Assembly (NCBI RefSeq): GCF_029227915.1
Contig: NC_079888.1
Span: 2,803,001 to 2,867,000 of the forward strand
Length of the DNA stretch: 64,000 bases
Source of the DNA: Hydractinia symbiolongicarpus
Lineage: Eukaryota > Cnidaria > Hydrozoa > Anthoathecata > Hydractiniidae
Direction of reading: 5' to 3'
The notes under the pieces: model-generated
Databases searched by the model: none
What the model was told of the DNA's origin: nothing
Seen by the model: the letters and a program-made list of their open reading frames with translations, nothing else
Translations under genes and position numbers: made by a program
In this document: piece by piece, positions 12,271 through 27,200 of the stretch
How positions within the stretch are numbered: the first letter of the stretch is position 1
Layout of the letters: every line of letters starts with the position of its first letter

Positions 12271-15200
12271 ATGGCTGACAAGGAACCAATTGCTCGCACA
12301 ATATCTTCTTGCGAGAAAGAATTAGATGTAAGAATTTTAAACTTGATTTATATGTATGAACAAGATGTTTGTGGTGTTCAACAAAATGAATGCATGTGTT
12401 TATGAAGAATTTAAGTGTATCTCCATCTAGTGCTATATGATAGTTCTATGTCTGAATGTTTGGAATTTAAAATGTATATTACAGCCAAACCCAGGGTGAA
12501 AGAAACAAAAATAACAAGATATAAAACAACGAAAGTACTCCATAATACTTGATAACGAGGAACCAATGGTTTACGGTGGAAACGCATCAGGTAAAAGTTC
12601 CTGCACAATCCCCCTCAATTGTGCAGATGGTCTTGTTATTATAGAATTTTCTGTAACAACCAGAGTTCAAATATTGCATCATTGGCTACCTGAAGCCATT
12701 AGGAAAAGGATCTACTGAATTCCATTGGGATAGATCAACATTAATATCTAACTTTAGATGTATCAATGTTGGAAATTCAACTTTATAAGTACTGCTAGCA
12801 TTTAAAGTTGTTTGTGGCTGCATTTTAATAGCATTTATACTAAAAAATGCCTGAGGGGTCAATCGTGATTGCGGTAAAGAGGTGGCTATCTTACAGACGT
12901 CGCAGATCAGGCCAGTTTCACTGTATACAACATATTTTGTTATCAAAAATTTCTCTTTTTTCAGGATATTCAAGGTTTATTGGAAGGGTTGTCTACTGAT
13001 ATTAACAACAGGATGTCACAAAAAGGAACAGCAACTCTAAAACGAGGTATATACGTGTGAAATTTTAAAAATGTGTGCTGGCAGGTTATTTTAACATAGC
13101 GTTTTATTTTATTAGCTAATTTTTAAACACCTTTTCTCCTAAAATTATATATCGTTAAACAATGCAGTGTTCAAAAAACAACAACATCTGAATGGTAATG
13201 TGTCCACCCAACGAAAATGGATTTATATTTAAAAAATAAATTTCACATAAAAAATTAGGTGAATTGACTTATTTCCATATTGCAGTGGAGGATGATAAGC
13301 TGATAGTGAAGGTATTGGAAACGGATTATTATGACTACTTAAATATTTACAAAACGATTCAGTCTCGTCAATTGGAAAAATTCTACTCTTAGATTGCATT
13401 TTTTTGTTTTACTAAATAAAAAAGAGAATGAATGATGATGATGACGAAGTAAGTTAAAAAAGGTTGAATCACTGAATAAAAGGGTTAAAGTCATTACCAA
13501 CTATGGGTGCATTATATTAGAATGCAAGGGTAGTTTGTCTAGTTTATTTGACCCATGAATCTTTAATTCAATTAGTGATGCACGTCTATTTTTAATTTTT
13601 AATTTTGCTTGACTGACTTGACTTATTTAAAACTGAATACCACTGTAGAAGCTAGTATTGTTATTTTTAAAAGCACCTACATTAAAATCATTTTGTTTCT
13701 TATTTCTACAACGTTTGTTGTGCAACATCTCTTGTGTCACCAAATACAAAATGCGTTTCCATTGAAGCGGTAACTGTTGCTCAGGTGCATAATTTTTTTA
13801 TTTTTCCTCACATCTTATATAATAAATAGCCTGTGGAAATATCTACTTGATTAGGCGTCAAATATTGAAACAAAGAAATTTTCATGATATCACCAAGAAC
13901 CTGCTCATATCTCATATCATAAATGTTTGCAGCTTTAAATATTGATCAAGAAAATGTATAGCATCATATGTTTCATACAAACTATACAGAAATATTGAGG
14001 TTTTTGATGATTTCATCAACCCGTCCGTTCTAAAACAGCTAACCTGCCACTGTAAAATTGACCCAATTTTAGTCTTAAGTGGTCCCTAGTTACCTACGCT
14101 GCAAGAGATGTCAGTTATTTTCACTCATTTTTAGGTAATTTAGCTTTTAACATAAGTGCAATGTAATGCCTTTACTAACTTTATTTATTAGACTAATTTT
14201 GTTGACTAACAAATGAGGCTTATGCCACTTTTGCCACAAGGAAAATGAACACATCCACATGTCTGTCACGGACAGTCAGGCAGGCAGACTGTGTTATGAT
14301 CAGTATTAAGTTAGATAAAATAATTAGAATTAATATCATTGTTTGAAAATGTAGGAAAAGTTAGTTGAAGTTTTGTTTTTTTATTTTGAAATATACTTTG
14401 CAAGTTGTATTTTTGAGTCATAACCACTATTGCATTTAGAAAAGGAGCAACGGAAGGTCACAAATACAGATTCCTTGCATTTTTTCCTAACATGCAGTAA
14501 CAAAGATTTTGAGCTGAAGACAAATCGAATGTCTGTAACAGATCTTGACCTGACTCAAATGACGCTACAAGCAGAACTAAAAACATTACAAAGCTATTTG
14601 AAACAGTCAAATGGTGTTGATGAGAAAGAGTAAGATGTAACTTCTGTATTTTGTTTTCTGTTTGTTTTTGTTGTTGTTATTTTGTTATTGTGTTGTCATT
14701 GTTTTCTTTTATGTTCTTAATAAATAACTTTTTTATGATCTCTCCTTCATTTATTTTTATTATTTTTTTTAAACAAAAACATTTAATTTTTTTTTGGACA
14801 ATTTGGTCGAAAATAGTTTATAAGGAGACAAAAACAAAGTCGTCATCATCGGTCTGTGAGTCAGATTCAGAAACTATCCAGGGCGCATGAAAGGGAGACA
14901 TAATTCTGAAAGGCAAAATTATATCACGTGGCTGAAGAAACATAAGATCAGGCTAAGATTTTTTCCTAAACATAATAATAGTTTGATATTTAACAATTTA
15001 CAGAGATGGTCCTAATTTAAAATATTTTGTTTATACAATTTTTGCTGATGGTGCGTAGATTTATTTCTGTATGATATTGAATTCATATTTCAATATTTTT
15101 AGAATTACACTTTTACATAAAAAGATATCTTTTGTCCAAGACCGTGTATATAGATGTATTACAAAGGTATGGATCCCTCCATTTTAGACATTATATATTT

Positions 15201-18200
15201 TTCACAATTTGCTGTTTAAAAATTCCTAATTTATTTTGAATTTGAATATTTCAGAAATGGAATTTTTTACCAATGTTTATGTTCTCAATTTTGTGCTGAT
15301 GTATTCAGAAATGACAGTTGCTTTTGTTTTTATTAAAATTTATTAAACTTATGTGATAAGAAATTACTCTTGAGGTGTCTTGGTTTACAACTTAGAGAGG
15401 TCAAGTATTGGTAGATCGAAACATAAAAGACTTTGAAAGAAGGCGGTCACAAGAATTCCTAGAAGAGTCTGTTGAAGCTCCGCCCAAGCCAGAAAGATTT
15501 ATCACGAGACAGAGTGTGCATTCCAAAGAAATTGAAGATTTGTCAGTTAATCAGCTAGAAGTGAGTTTTTGCGTTATCATCAAGAAATGCAATGCAGTAG
15601 TAATTCTTTTGCATTTATTTGATTAGTTTTATTATTAGTTAAAATTTACATCTGTAAGACAATCACCCTGGGAAAAGGACGTGTGACAGTCTTATAAAGA
15701 ATTGGCCATCTTAAAATAGTGTTTTTCCATTCCATAATACAAAAAATGCAGTTGCCTTGAATACTTATTTGTGATCTTGTAATTCTTTTATTCATATTAA
15801 GGTCATAAAAGGTTGATTTTAAGTAAAAGTTAATAAATGTAAATAAGTTACCATATTTTCCGGTATATAACACGCAGGTTATAATTTTTACAACTTCCAC
15901 TGTTGGTGCGGGTTATAATGTGGTGCGAGTGATGTGATAAGTTTTATATTTTCTCTCATTTATTGTGAAAGTTTATACATTAAATGAAGAAAATACTACC
16001 AACGGGATAAAATGCGTATATTAATATAACTGCATGCGGGATCCTATATCTACGTAATCTTACTTCAACTACGTGATTTAATTTTTTTTACACAGTGAAA
16101 TTGCTTTAACTTTCTATTGCTTGCCAGTGGTAATATTACGAGCTCTCTCTGAAACACAATTCTGGAGTTCATTTTTCTTTTCTGTTGAATAATTCTAATC
16201 TATTTATAACTTTATAAAATATTGAAAAGTGTTTAAATTAAAGTATAGATAATAATTTTCTTTTTTTATCTTCACTACCTTCGAGCAACAGGTGGCCACT
16301 AAAAATATCAAAAATAAATATAAAATACAATTAATAAGACAAGTGCAACTATCTCCTCCTCATTGCCGCCATTCATTTTATCATGCACACTGTGATTGCT
16401 GAGATATAAATAGATAAAAAAATTCTATAAACATTAGAAAAGAACGTTCCGTACATCGCTGTTACAGACAATTTTTATGCCAAAAAAACTTTAATATACA
16501 CAAAAAACAGAGATTTTATTTTAGGTTTATAACCTGATAGAATGTTTTTTTTTGTTTGTTTGTTTAATCGCAGGGAGCAAGAGTTATTAATGGCTGAAAC
16601 TAATGTCTACAAATAAAAAGAAAACAGCGTTGTCTGATTTAGTACTGTCCGCATTAGCAAAAGATCGACTTGTCAAATTAATTTTAATTCATTATTATTT
16701 CGACAATCGGAGACAAGGAAGTTAAGATTGAGAGAGTCACTAGTTCAGACACTCGGTTCTCGTGTTTGGGGTTCACAAGTTTAAATGTCCCCCACTTGTC
16801 TCCAGCATGAAAAAACAGAACACATGCACATGTTTATAAAATGATTAGGGTAAGTAAAAATACGCTAAATTTTTTTTCTTAATACGGTGCGGGTTATGCA
16901 AAGGTGCGAGTAAGTAAAACACATCAGTTGAAATTTTATGCAGGTTATACGAAGGTGCGGCTATCTGATAGCATCTAGTTTATAACTTACTAAAAAAGCT
17001 GAGCTGTGGGTTATACGATGTGCGGGTTGTATACCAGAAAATACGGTACCTATAAAACTAAAGAGAAAAGCATCATGTATAACTAACTTATAGTTTGTTT
17101 TACTTCATTTTTTAGCAAACACAAAAAAATGTGCAATTAACTCATTGACTTTGTAAAGTTTTTATAGTTTAAGTTTAAATTTATAATAGGGTGTAAACAA
17201 TAAAAAATACTTTCATGTAATTATCAAAAGTATAGATAAGATACTGCATCTGGGTCGGTTAATAAAGCAAATGTATCACTGTTGGTAACTCCTTATTATA
17301 GAAAGTTTGTCCTTAACAACATTAAAAGTACAACCTGCAAACTGAACAACACTTCTTTGATTAAACATTGAAGAATGTTTTTACAAGTGTGTTAAAATGG
17401 CCTTCAAGAAAATATATTTGATATCCTGGAATCTTTCCATAATTTTATTATCCTTTTTATTTGTCCTAAAATTATCATACATCATGGCTCTCCTGTCATT
17501 TATAATAGCTTTCGCTTTAGGTACTACTACGTCACAACAGCATTGACTTTCCTGAAAACTCCGACCAAGAAATGTTACTACGATTGGTAACAGAGAAGCT
17601 ATTACCAGAAGAGTGGGACCCTCCTGATACAGACTCTATAGCTTGGACAAATGCAGTAAGTTCATCAGTTTGTTTTTACGTGTCCTGCTTGTAGAGACAA
17701 GGTAACATGAAAGACTATTGGTCACCTATACACTTTTTTAATCACTTGAATATTATTTGTAAAACAACTTATTATCTTTAACTCATAATTTCATAACAGT
17801 TGGCTTTTTAATAAATAGAACTTTAAGATTCTCTATATTTTTGTGTTTTGCCATTTGCAATACTCCTTAAAATTTATGTTTACAATATGACGTAAATATG
17901 CTGCATATTTAAGCTTAAAGCATTTCTTAATATGCCATACAAATTATGATTTTTATACCTAATTCTCCAATTACACAGTGTGTGCACTATCAGGATTATT
18001 GTTTTAAACTGCATTAGTGAACTAACATCCATGCATTTGTGCATCGGTATCAAACCGGTACACATCCTCCATTGTCTCTTGGCCCGTTGATATATCAGAA
18101 ATTTTTACTGACTATAATTGTTTCTACCCCATATCAATATTTTGTGTATTGATATTTTTCTGAATCAAATAAAATTATTTTTTACATAATAACTTTTGTG

Positions 18201-21200
18201 AATGCAGTGCATATGTGAAAAAGTTAATTGATCTGTGGACCAATGCCCGGCAAACAACGAGGTTGTGAGTTTAAGTCCCACTCGATCCATCATCTTTGCA
18301 GCACTTGGGAAGATAATGTGCGGTGTTACTTACAAAAAAATTAGTTTTTGAATTAGGAAAAATGGAATGTGCGTTCAAACTAAAGTAATTATTATTGAAC
18401 TACAGTCAATAAATTAATACAACTTAAGGGGGAGGTAACCATTTTGTAGCTGCACCTTAGTGTTTTTGTACATAAATATATATTCTCTTATGGAGCTTAA
18501 GATGTATAAAAATGATTTTTTTTTAAACTTTTTCTGTTAGAAGTATGAAATAAAACTAAGAAAAATGAAGTTGTTGACATTTGTTCTATGAAACACCAAA
18601 ACAATAATTTTTTGATATAACATTTCCTTTAAGGTAAATTAACCCTTTTTAAACGTAAAATATCTGCATTATTCACTCAGTATATATATATTTTAATTTA
18701 CTTTACTATTTTTTTAAAAATAACTTTTTACTATCTATGATTTTCTTCTATATTGATTTATTCATAGGCTTTTGTTTTTTTAAAAGATTCATGGGTACCA
18801 TACTCTGCTGCATCTAACTCTGTTAAAACAAAAGTATACAGACTTTTCTGCAACCTTCTGTTAGACATATGTCATAAATCTTGCCCTGCCGGTGGTTATA
18901 TATGACTACTAAGGGGAGAGGGGGTGGAGAACTAAGGGGATAATGGGCTCAAGATAACAGAAGTTATAGAATGAATATATTCATTATATTATTTCATACA
19001 TTTTATCATTTACATTTTCATTTTGAGTATTCATACATTTAGTCTAGATGGTCAAAATATATTTACCAAAGTGAAATGCTTTTAAAAATAAAAATAAAAC
19101 CTAACAATTTTTTCTTAACTAACAGATCTGTTGCTTGGAGATTTTAATCTGTTTGTTTATTGTGCAGTTTCAGTTATCCTTATCTGTTATTTACTAGATA
19201 TATTAAATAACTTTAAAAAATCTTTCAATAAGTTTTGTTTTTTTATATCAGAGTAATTAAAAGGTTTCCAAAGTATTTTTTTTAACCTGAAAGGCTTTTT
19301 ATTATGCACAAACTCTGAGACTATTTACTATGAGACTATACCTAAAAGATTTCTTTCAGTTATGATTTTAAGAAGTAATATTAAATTCCAAGCTATGTAT
19401 TCATTTACAATCAATATAATGACATTCAATTAATTAATATTTGCTTTAAATTTCAAAAAGTACAAGTTGTAATAAGCTCATTGCAAAAGTATCTTAGCTG
19501 CTCAAGTGTGATTTTTCAATGTATTTTTATAAACTCTTATAAAAGTAAATTATGTGTTAATTATTTCTTTGAATCATCTTTAAGTACTGTCTAGCTGATC
19601 AACTAAGGGGAGACCTAAGACTCTTCAAACAAACATGCCTGAAAATTTTAAAGAAAAACAAAATTTCTATCGAAAGTTTAAGCTCCCATAGTGCAGTCCT
19701 ATAAAGATTATAATTCTGCGTTAAGTACCATCCATGTTGTTAATGTTTCTCTTTATTAATTACATCATAAGGGCGTTATTATAGAGAGAATATTGACACA
19801 TATATTTAGTCTGAGAACAACCTTTAACAACTAATATCTGGATTTGTGTGCTGTTGCTTGCTTCTTCTTCCTTTGTGGTTTTGCAACTTTTTCAGTTTAA
19901 TTTAGCATGAAATTGTACAGAATTGTATGCTTGACATTTCCCTGTTTATAACTTTTAACTTTTTAGACTGACATGGGATGCTCTAAAACTGGCACACTTC
20001 CTACTTCGGCCAGCATGGATTACACAGGTTCAACATCGCCTGTAGATGGTGACTTCTTTTTACTGAGTCCAAATGACCTACAAGACTATATGAAGTTTAA
20101 AGCTTTAAATGAAAACAAACTGATAGACTGGGATCCAGTAAGTCAATTTCCCTTACTCAAATGACACAATCAATAGTTCTGCTCAGAATTTAGCTAAGTG
20201 ACCAAAAATGGAATTATTTGTAACATTAATTTTTACCTTTAATGTGATCTGGGTAGTTTCGTAATGAGAATAAAGTGAAATTTTGAATGTCAAAGTATTA
20301 GATTTTAATACCACACCATACACATTTACATTTTTGTGTTTTCTTGATAAATAGTTCTATTACTGGCTAATTTTATTTTGAGGCCATATTTTGTTGCAAA
20401 ACCTTATACAGTGTTGCTTGCCTAACTCCTCAAATTTCCTCTGAAGATAGGTTTTTTGACAACTCTTTCCTTAAATTTCCTCAATTTTCCTTTTCCAACC
20501 TGGCATATACGCAGGCAATGCAATATAATTTGTTCTTTACTCATGGCACTCCATACCTACATACATTAGCTATAAAACCTTAAAGTTTCTCAATTTTTTG
20601 GAATGTATGAAAATTCCCTCAAATCTCTTCAACTGTTTATTAAAAATTTCAAAAACAGTAAGGAATTCTCATCAAGAATCTTCAAATTCTCTGAAAAAAT
20701 AGTTTGTTCTGTGCGTTTTAAAGAATGAAACTAGGGAGTGTAGTTAGAATAAATTGGGATTTGAGTTTATAGTGTAACCAATTTTAATTTTTAAAACAAG
20801 CAAGTTTTTGTTTGGTTTCTTCATGTGATGTTCGTATTTTATTTAGACTGACTTACTAAGAGAATTATATGGCAAGATAACTGTTGGAGCAAGAAAACTG
20901 AGAAAAGCAGCCACTATCAAAGTGGGTAACATTTTTTGCAACAGTTTATGTACCAGGGTTAAACATCTGTAACTCTGGTATCTGGTATTCATTCTGTCAG
21001 AAAAAATTAGAGAATGTCAGCAATTTCTTTAATATGTCGGGAATTTTAGGCTAAAATGGAACTATTTTTATTAATCAAAATATTGACAAGGATTGAATTT
21101 CAGATGTTTTTAAAGAAGAAGCACAATTTACAGTTTTTTTATTCATATGTTTGTAATTATATTTAAATTTTCAGGGTAATTCAAGGTTCCAAAAAGTTTG

Positions 21201-24200
21201 AAATTTTTGCCCAAAATAGATTAGAGTTTATTTTAAGTGGGCACCCTGAATTTAAACAAAACAGGTTACCAAAATTATTTTTTTTCAGCATATGTCAATG
21301 TAAACTTTTGGGGCATGACGTTTATTAATTTCTCATTTTTATTTAGAACAAGAAGGTGAACTGCATGCAGGGATATTTAGAAAAATTACCCATGAACCAA
21401 ACCAAGGTAGGCAGTGTGTTTTTGGAATAATTTAGATGGATTATTAGGTACCTGCTGTAAAAATGTTGTCATCTTTATGACAAAAATTATGACAAATATG
21501 CTGTATGTAGTACTTTATATGAAAAAAAAATAGATAAAAAAATAAACAAACAAATTGTGTTACTTCCTATGAATGTTTTTTGCACAGAGATTTGAAAATC
21601 TGTTAATTAAATTTTTTTGGGATATGGAATTTAGTAAATTTAGTTTTAGCAAACAAAAATTGCTTTTTCCCCACAGAAATTTTTCTCTAAAAATTAGGAA
21701 TACAAGAAATTGGTTCTGATTAGATACAAGAAATTTCATAATGATAATGGTCAGAAATGGTCCATATTGCCTTTTGTTTATTTGTATTATACAATGCGAT
21801 GAATGTATTTAATTACTTAAATTTAGTTATGCTGTTTTGTTTTTTTCTATTTTTAGGTTACCCTCTTCAAGGGATATAAAAAACGCTTTTTCCAAGTGTC
21901 TCGTGGAAAACTTTTTTATTACGAGGTAATTATTTGTAACTTATTATTCATTATATTTATATTTCACAGCTTTTTAAAGTTCTATTATGATGTAAACTTT
22001 GAATTATCAGTCAATGTTGTTATTTATGCTTGCCATCTCTCGAATCAGGTCTCAGTAATAATTCTTGATCAAAAGTTTTTTTAATCTTCTTTAAATCTCT
22101 GTAAAACGTTGCTGCTAAAAAGTCCTTTTAAAGCTATAATAATGGTAGCTTACCTAACTTAAACAGGGCTATTTTTCTTTTCTTTTGTAAAATTTTGTTC
22201 ACACGGTATTTTTTGCATCAATAATGTTGTTGCCTATGAACTATATTTTTGTGTACAGCCATTGTTATATTCGGAGAGTAGGAAGCTTTTCATTAAAACA
22301 CACTTTTGATTTTGTTTAATATTCTTGCAAAAAAAATTATGTTGTTCAGAAGTGTCATGTGTTTTTTTAAAAATTTCATAGTTCTTAATCAATTTTCCCA
22401 AAACGACCTTTAACATAACTTTTAGAACCCATTTTGAATTTTCTGAAGATCGTGTATTTTGAAACATTTTATGTTGTTTATTTTTTGCAAGTAGAGGATT
22501 TTCATGAGTTAGTACAATGTTCATAAAAATGTGTTTTCAATTTTTTTGAATATTTTTTTAAAATATTTGAGCTGACTTGGGCAGTATATTTTTCAGAATA
22601 GAATTTTTGCAATAACTTGAATATTTTAGGACCATAAATCAGAAGCTCCATTTGGCAGCATTGATATTTTAGGATCAGAGGTTACGTATTTTTGTTTTAT
22701 ATTTTTAATTATTTTACAGACTTACTTTGGAAACCAACTTTAGAAATAAAATGACGCAACATATCACTGTTATAATCATTAACCAAGCTGTCAAAAACAC
22801 TGCTAAAGTTTCTAGCAATTTTCTTTCCTTTTTTAGATTGAGCCGGGTGAGAATAAGACGATTCTCATTACTGCTAGGGTAAGTATTAACTATGCATATT
22901 CATGTTGTTGTTTTTTGTTGATTCTTATTTTTGTTGTTGCTGTCTCTTTATTGTTACTGTTGTTGTTGTTCTTTTTGTTGCTGTCGTTGTTTTTATCTTC
23001 TCGTTCTCATTGTTGTTGTGGTTTCTCTTTGTCAGTGACATTGTTCTTATTGTTGTCCTTCTTGTTGCTGTTAATTAAAACAATTCATACTTAAAGGTCT
23101 TATTTAAATACAGTCAACATTTACTAACTAAAACTGCCATAGGACTGCAAAACTTCATAAGACAGCATCAAACATAGGTGCTTTTCTATGTTTTTACCAA
23201 GGGCACACTCTAGCTACCACTTTATTAGACATGCACCTATCCAACTCTATATGCAGCATTTCTTACCAAATCTTCTAGTTAAGTCATGCTTGACCAACAC
23301 TTACAACTGCTCAAAACGAAAATTTAATATGACTGTTTTTGTAGAAAAATCCGTATTTTGAAAATAACATTTAGAATTTTCTCATTCAAAAAAGTGTGAG
23401 AACAAAAAGCTGTGAAGACTGAAGGAACATAAGAAAAAGATTTAGGTTTGTGAAATTTCAATAGCAGTTGGGGACTGTATTGATAAGGTGCTAATTTGAA
23501 GTCTCCAGTATAACTTTAAATGGTGAATGGTTTAATTAATTTGATTTAATTTTCTTTGTTTAAGTGACCTCAAAAACAAAATTCTAGTCAATGATGTGTA
23601 TATGTTGTTTATTTTGTTATTTTATTGTAACATTTTCTTTTAGTTAAAATTTGGTGCTAATAAAATCGTGAGTACTAACCATTACTAACATCACATTTTA
23701 TTTTTAATTTTAATTTTCACATATAATTTTTTTTTTTTTTCATTTTCTAATGTACAGTAATATCAGTGTTTCAACTACTTAATAGTGTAGATAGGGATTC
23801 GGTATTGTCATTCACAGTGTGGAAGAAGCAGTATAAATTCTCAATTTTGATTTAACATTTAGCATTGCATAAACAAGAAAATCTCTTTGTTTTAAGCATT
23901 GGTATAATTGCTGGTTTACATGTTCTCAAAAGCCAAGTTTGCCTTCTAATATACAATCAAAACAGTGAAAAAATGTTTCATACACTTTTATTGTGAAAAA
24001 TGCTGAGAAGATGAACTTTTTTCTGCATTTATGCTTGTAGTTCTTGCTGTCGTTGGTGACAACCTTTTTTTTAATTTAGGGTTTGTTTAATTATTTGAGT
24101 GGTAGATTTTTTTTTAACTTTTTCTTGTCCCAGTTACTATAATCTTTTGCAAGAGAAACTTTTACATATTTCTTGGTCTCTGACCTTTTTCGCGAAGTTT

Positions 24201-27200
24201 CGTCTTGCGAAACTTTGAAAAAAATCATCTGTAAAATTTTATTCAGTACAAACTTTCTAAATTGTTAATTCACAAAAGTTTATCCATTATTTTTTTATAT
24301 AAGAAGTCTAATAGATAAATATAAAAGGAACAGCTGTAAATCAATTTTTAGGTTTTATGAATTGACCCTGTAAATATGTTTAAAAAATATTGTTGCTGTG
24401 ATGTGTAATTGGCATTGACAAGTGAGATAGTTTACGCAGCCCCTGCATCTTGTTAAAATCTTACCAAGCTACTATGCACCAAACTACTGTTATTTTTTTA
24501 GTTGCAAGGAAACAAGTTGGTACTGCGTTGCAGTTCAGACTCAGAACTGAGTGATTGGCTTGCTTCTTTGAAAGCAATGTCAGTGATCGAACCTGTTCCA
24601 GATACATTTGTACGAGAGGGAAGCTTGAAGAAAAAAGAGGTAGATTATTGTTTACTATCAGTAACTCTTAGTTTCATAAACGTGCAGTATCCAGAATTGG
24701 AATAACTTAGAGTTATTGCAATAATGCACTGTGGTGCTCTTAAAGTTATTGCACATCCCAATTTGCAATTTTTACCTTTTCAGAAGTTTCTTGCATTTAA
24801 GGCATGTAATTTCACTTGCTAAGGTATGCAAATCTGTATACAACCACAACTTAGCACCGAAATGCTATTAAAAGTACTGTAAATGCCCTAGAAAATGCAG
24901 CTCTCACACCAAAGATAATTTTTTTCATATAGGTGAATATTTCTCATAGCACATCCGTATTTCATTCTCAACAGAGAATGCTTCAACCCGATCAGACCTC
25001 TGATCATGACGGGCGAGTATAATGCGTGTAAGTCATATTGAAGAAGAACTACTTTGTTCATCACTAACATACTGCCAAGCAGTGAGCGGGATTCGATCCG
25101 CGGTCCCCAGAGTAGTGGGTTCGTCTGCGGCTCCCAGTTCTGGGGACCGCGGATCGAATCCCGCTCACTGCTTGGCAGTATGTTAGTGATGAACAAAGTA
25201 GTTCTTCAATATGACTTACACGCATTATACTCGCCCGTCATGATCAGAGGTATGATCGGGGTGAAGCATTCTCTGTTGAGAATGAAATACGGATGTGCTA
25301 TGATAAATATTCACCTATATATATACACACCATCTGGATAAACTATCTGAGTTCATCACTAACATATAGCCGCACGTGGTGTAGTGGGTTCGTCTGCGGC
25401 TCCCAGTTCTGGGGACCACGGATCGAATCCCGCTCACTGCTTGGCAGTATGTTAATGATGAACAAAGTAGTTCTTCTTCAATATATATAATGTTTTTCTT
25501 TTATCAAAAGTTACAACTGACTGTGTTGCAAAATGGAAGTGAATAGAAGCTTTATACTTTAAACAAAAGTTTTACAAATGATACCATGATAACGTTCACA
25601 TAATATTCAATTTATATTTTCATTCAAATCTTGTTTAATCGCTAAAATATTAGCGGGAAGAAAATTTGGTGGAAAGTTAATTTGGCAAAATCAGCCGAAT
25701 TTAATTTTGCGGATGACAGAAAGTATTAAATTTGGCGGAAAAGAAAAAAATTCGTCCTCAAAGAAAAATTAGATTTTTTTTTAATTGAAGAGGGTTAAAA
25801 ATACTTAATTTTAGCAGGAAGTTATTTTGGTGGAATGTAATAATGTTAATTTTGGTGGGAATTTAATTAAATTCCCACCATAATTTTATTTTTTTATCCA
25901 CCAAGATTTCTCGTTTTATTGTTATTTGCTTTTGCAATATACAGTGACAGCCTTGATAAACAATCCATATTAAACTTTCCCTACGAACAGATCTTTTAAG
26001 TGTGATTAAACCTCTTTATGCTTTTGTTTAGGGTAATAACAGTGTCATTGTTATTGATCTTGGTTCGACTACAATCCGAGCTGGACTTACAACTGATGGT
26101 ATGATTATTAATGATTTTTTAACTGATAATATTTGAACGTATCTAAATACGTATGATATTTGAGTACCTGTCCAGGTTTTCATGTTTCTCGAAAATTTCC
26201 TTTTTATTCCACTTAAAAAAACAATTTCCATTGCTTTTCAAGTACATGAATTTTGCTTACTGTTTACTTACTATTTACTATCTAGAAGTTAGCCTGGTTG
26301 CTCAGTTAGCCTAGTGTGCAAAATAATAAACATTTAATCACATTTGTCGTTATTAAAACTTATTTCATGACTTTAAATTCTCAGAAACTAATTTTTCTGT
26401 TTGTTAATTTCACATAAACAATACATCGCATTTGTTTTGGGTATCTACAAATGTTTAAAATTAAACAATCTGGAATTCCATACAAATTGAAAATTTTTTT
26501 ATTCCATGGTAGGAACTAAAAAAACTGCCTTAGGATTTTTTGTTAACATAAGAAAAGAGATGAGATGCAAGCTCATTCTGTATCTTTGACCTCCGGTTTT
26601 GTATTTTAAATAAATAGATAGATGAGCATATTTTACGTGGCTAGCGTCACAAATATCAAAAGAAATACCCTGGCCTAGGTTGGGTCATGATTATTAGTGC
26701 CCATTTTGAGCTGCTCAGACCCAATTAGGATCTGCACTATACCAGGAAAATCCCTGCAACATTGAACGGCCCACACTGTGTGCCATCTCCCCCATTTACT
26801 TCACGTGGCTTGTGTTAACCCATGGCCGCTTTTTTCTACCACCCTTATCTTCTTCTCTTTTCTTCTTTTTTCTTCTCTTTTTCCTTAAATCCTTTTGGAA
26901 AACACAAAATTTTGAGATTTTTCCTTTTTTTATAGAAAATATCATATCTCCAATTTTAAAAATAGTTAAATATATATTCAAAGATATGAAAAATGTATAG
27001 TAGTAATTTATATTATGCAAGAAAGTTAAGGACTTATTTAAGTGTGAATAAAAATCTTATTGTGAAAAAAAATTACAACTTTAAAATAAACCCTGCCTAA
27101 ATTCACGTAAATCACCTGTGGTTTCAATTTAAAAATAAAAAGTTTTTTTTTGCAGGATTTGCGTGAAAAATCTTAAGGCTTTGAGTTTAAATCGTTTAAA

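Noticed and set aside
13286-13311. A 26-nt segment with acceptor and donor-like ends (VEDDKLIVK) as an extra exon of the PH-actin gene
   Set aside because: Including it shifts phase so that the next exon (14440-14629) hits a stop; skipping it keeps the frame.
18230-18300. tRNA/SINE-like stretch (gtgagtttaagtcccactc)
   Set aside because: Only a weak B-box-like word; no A box at the right distance.
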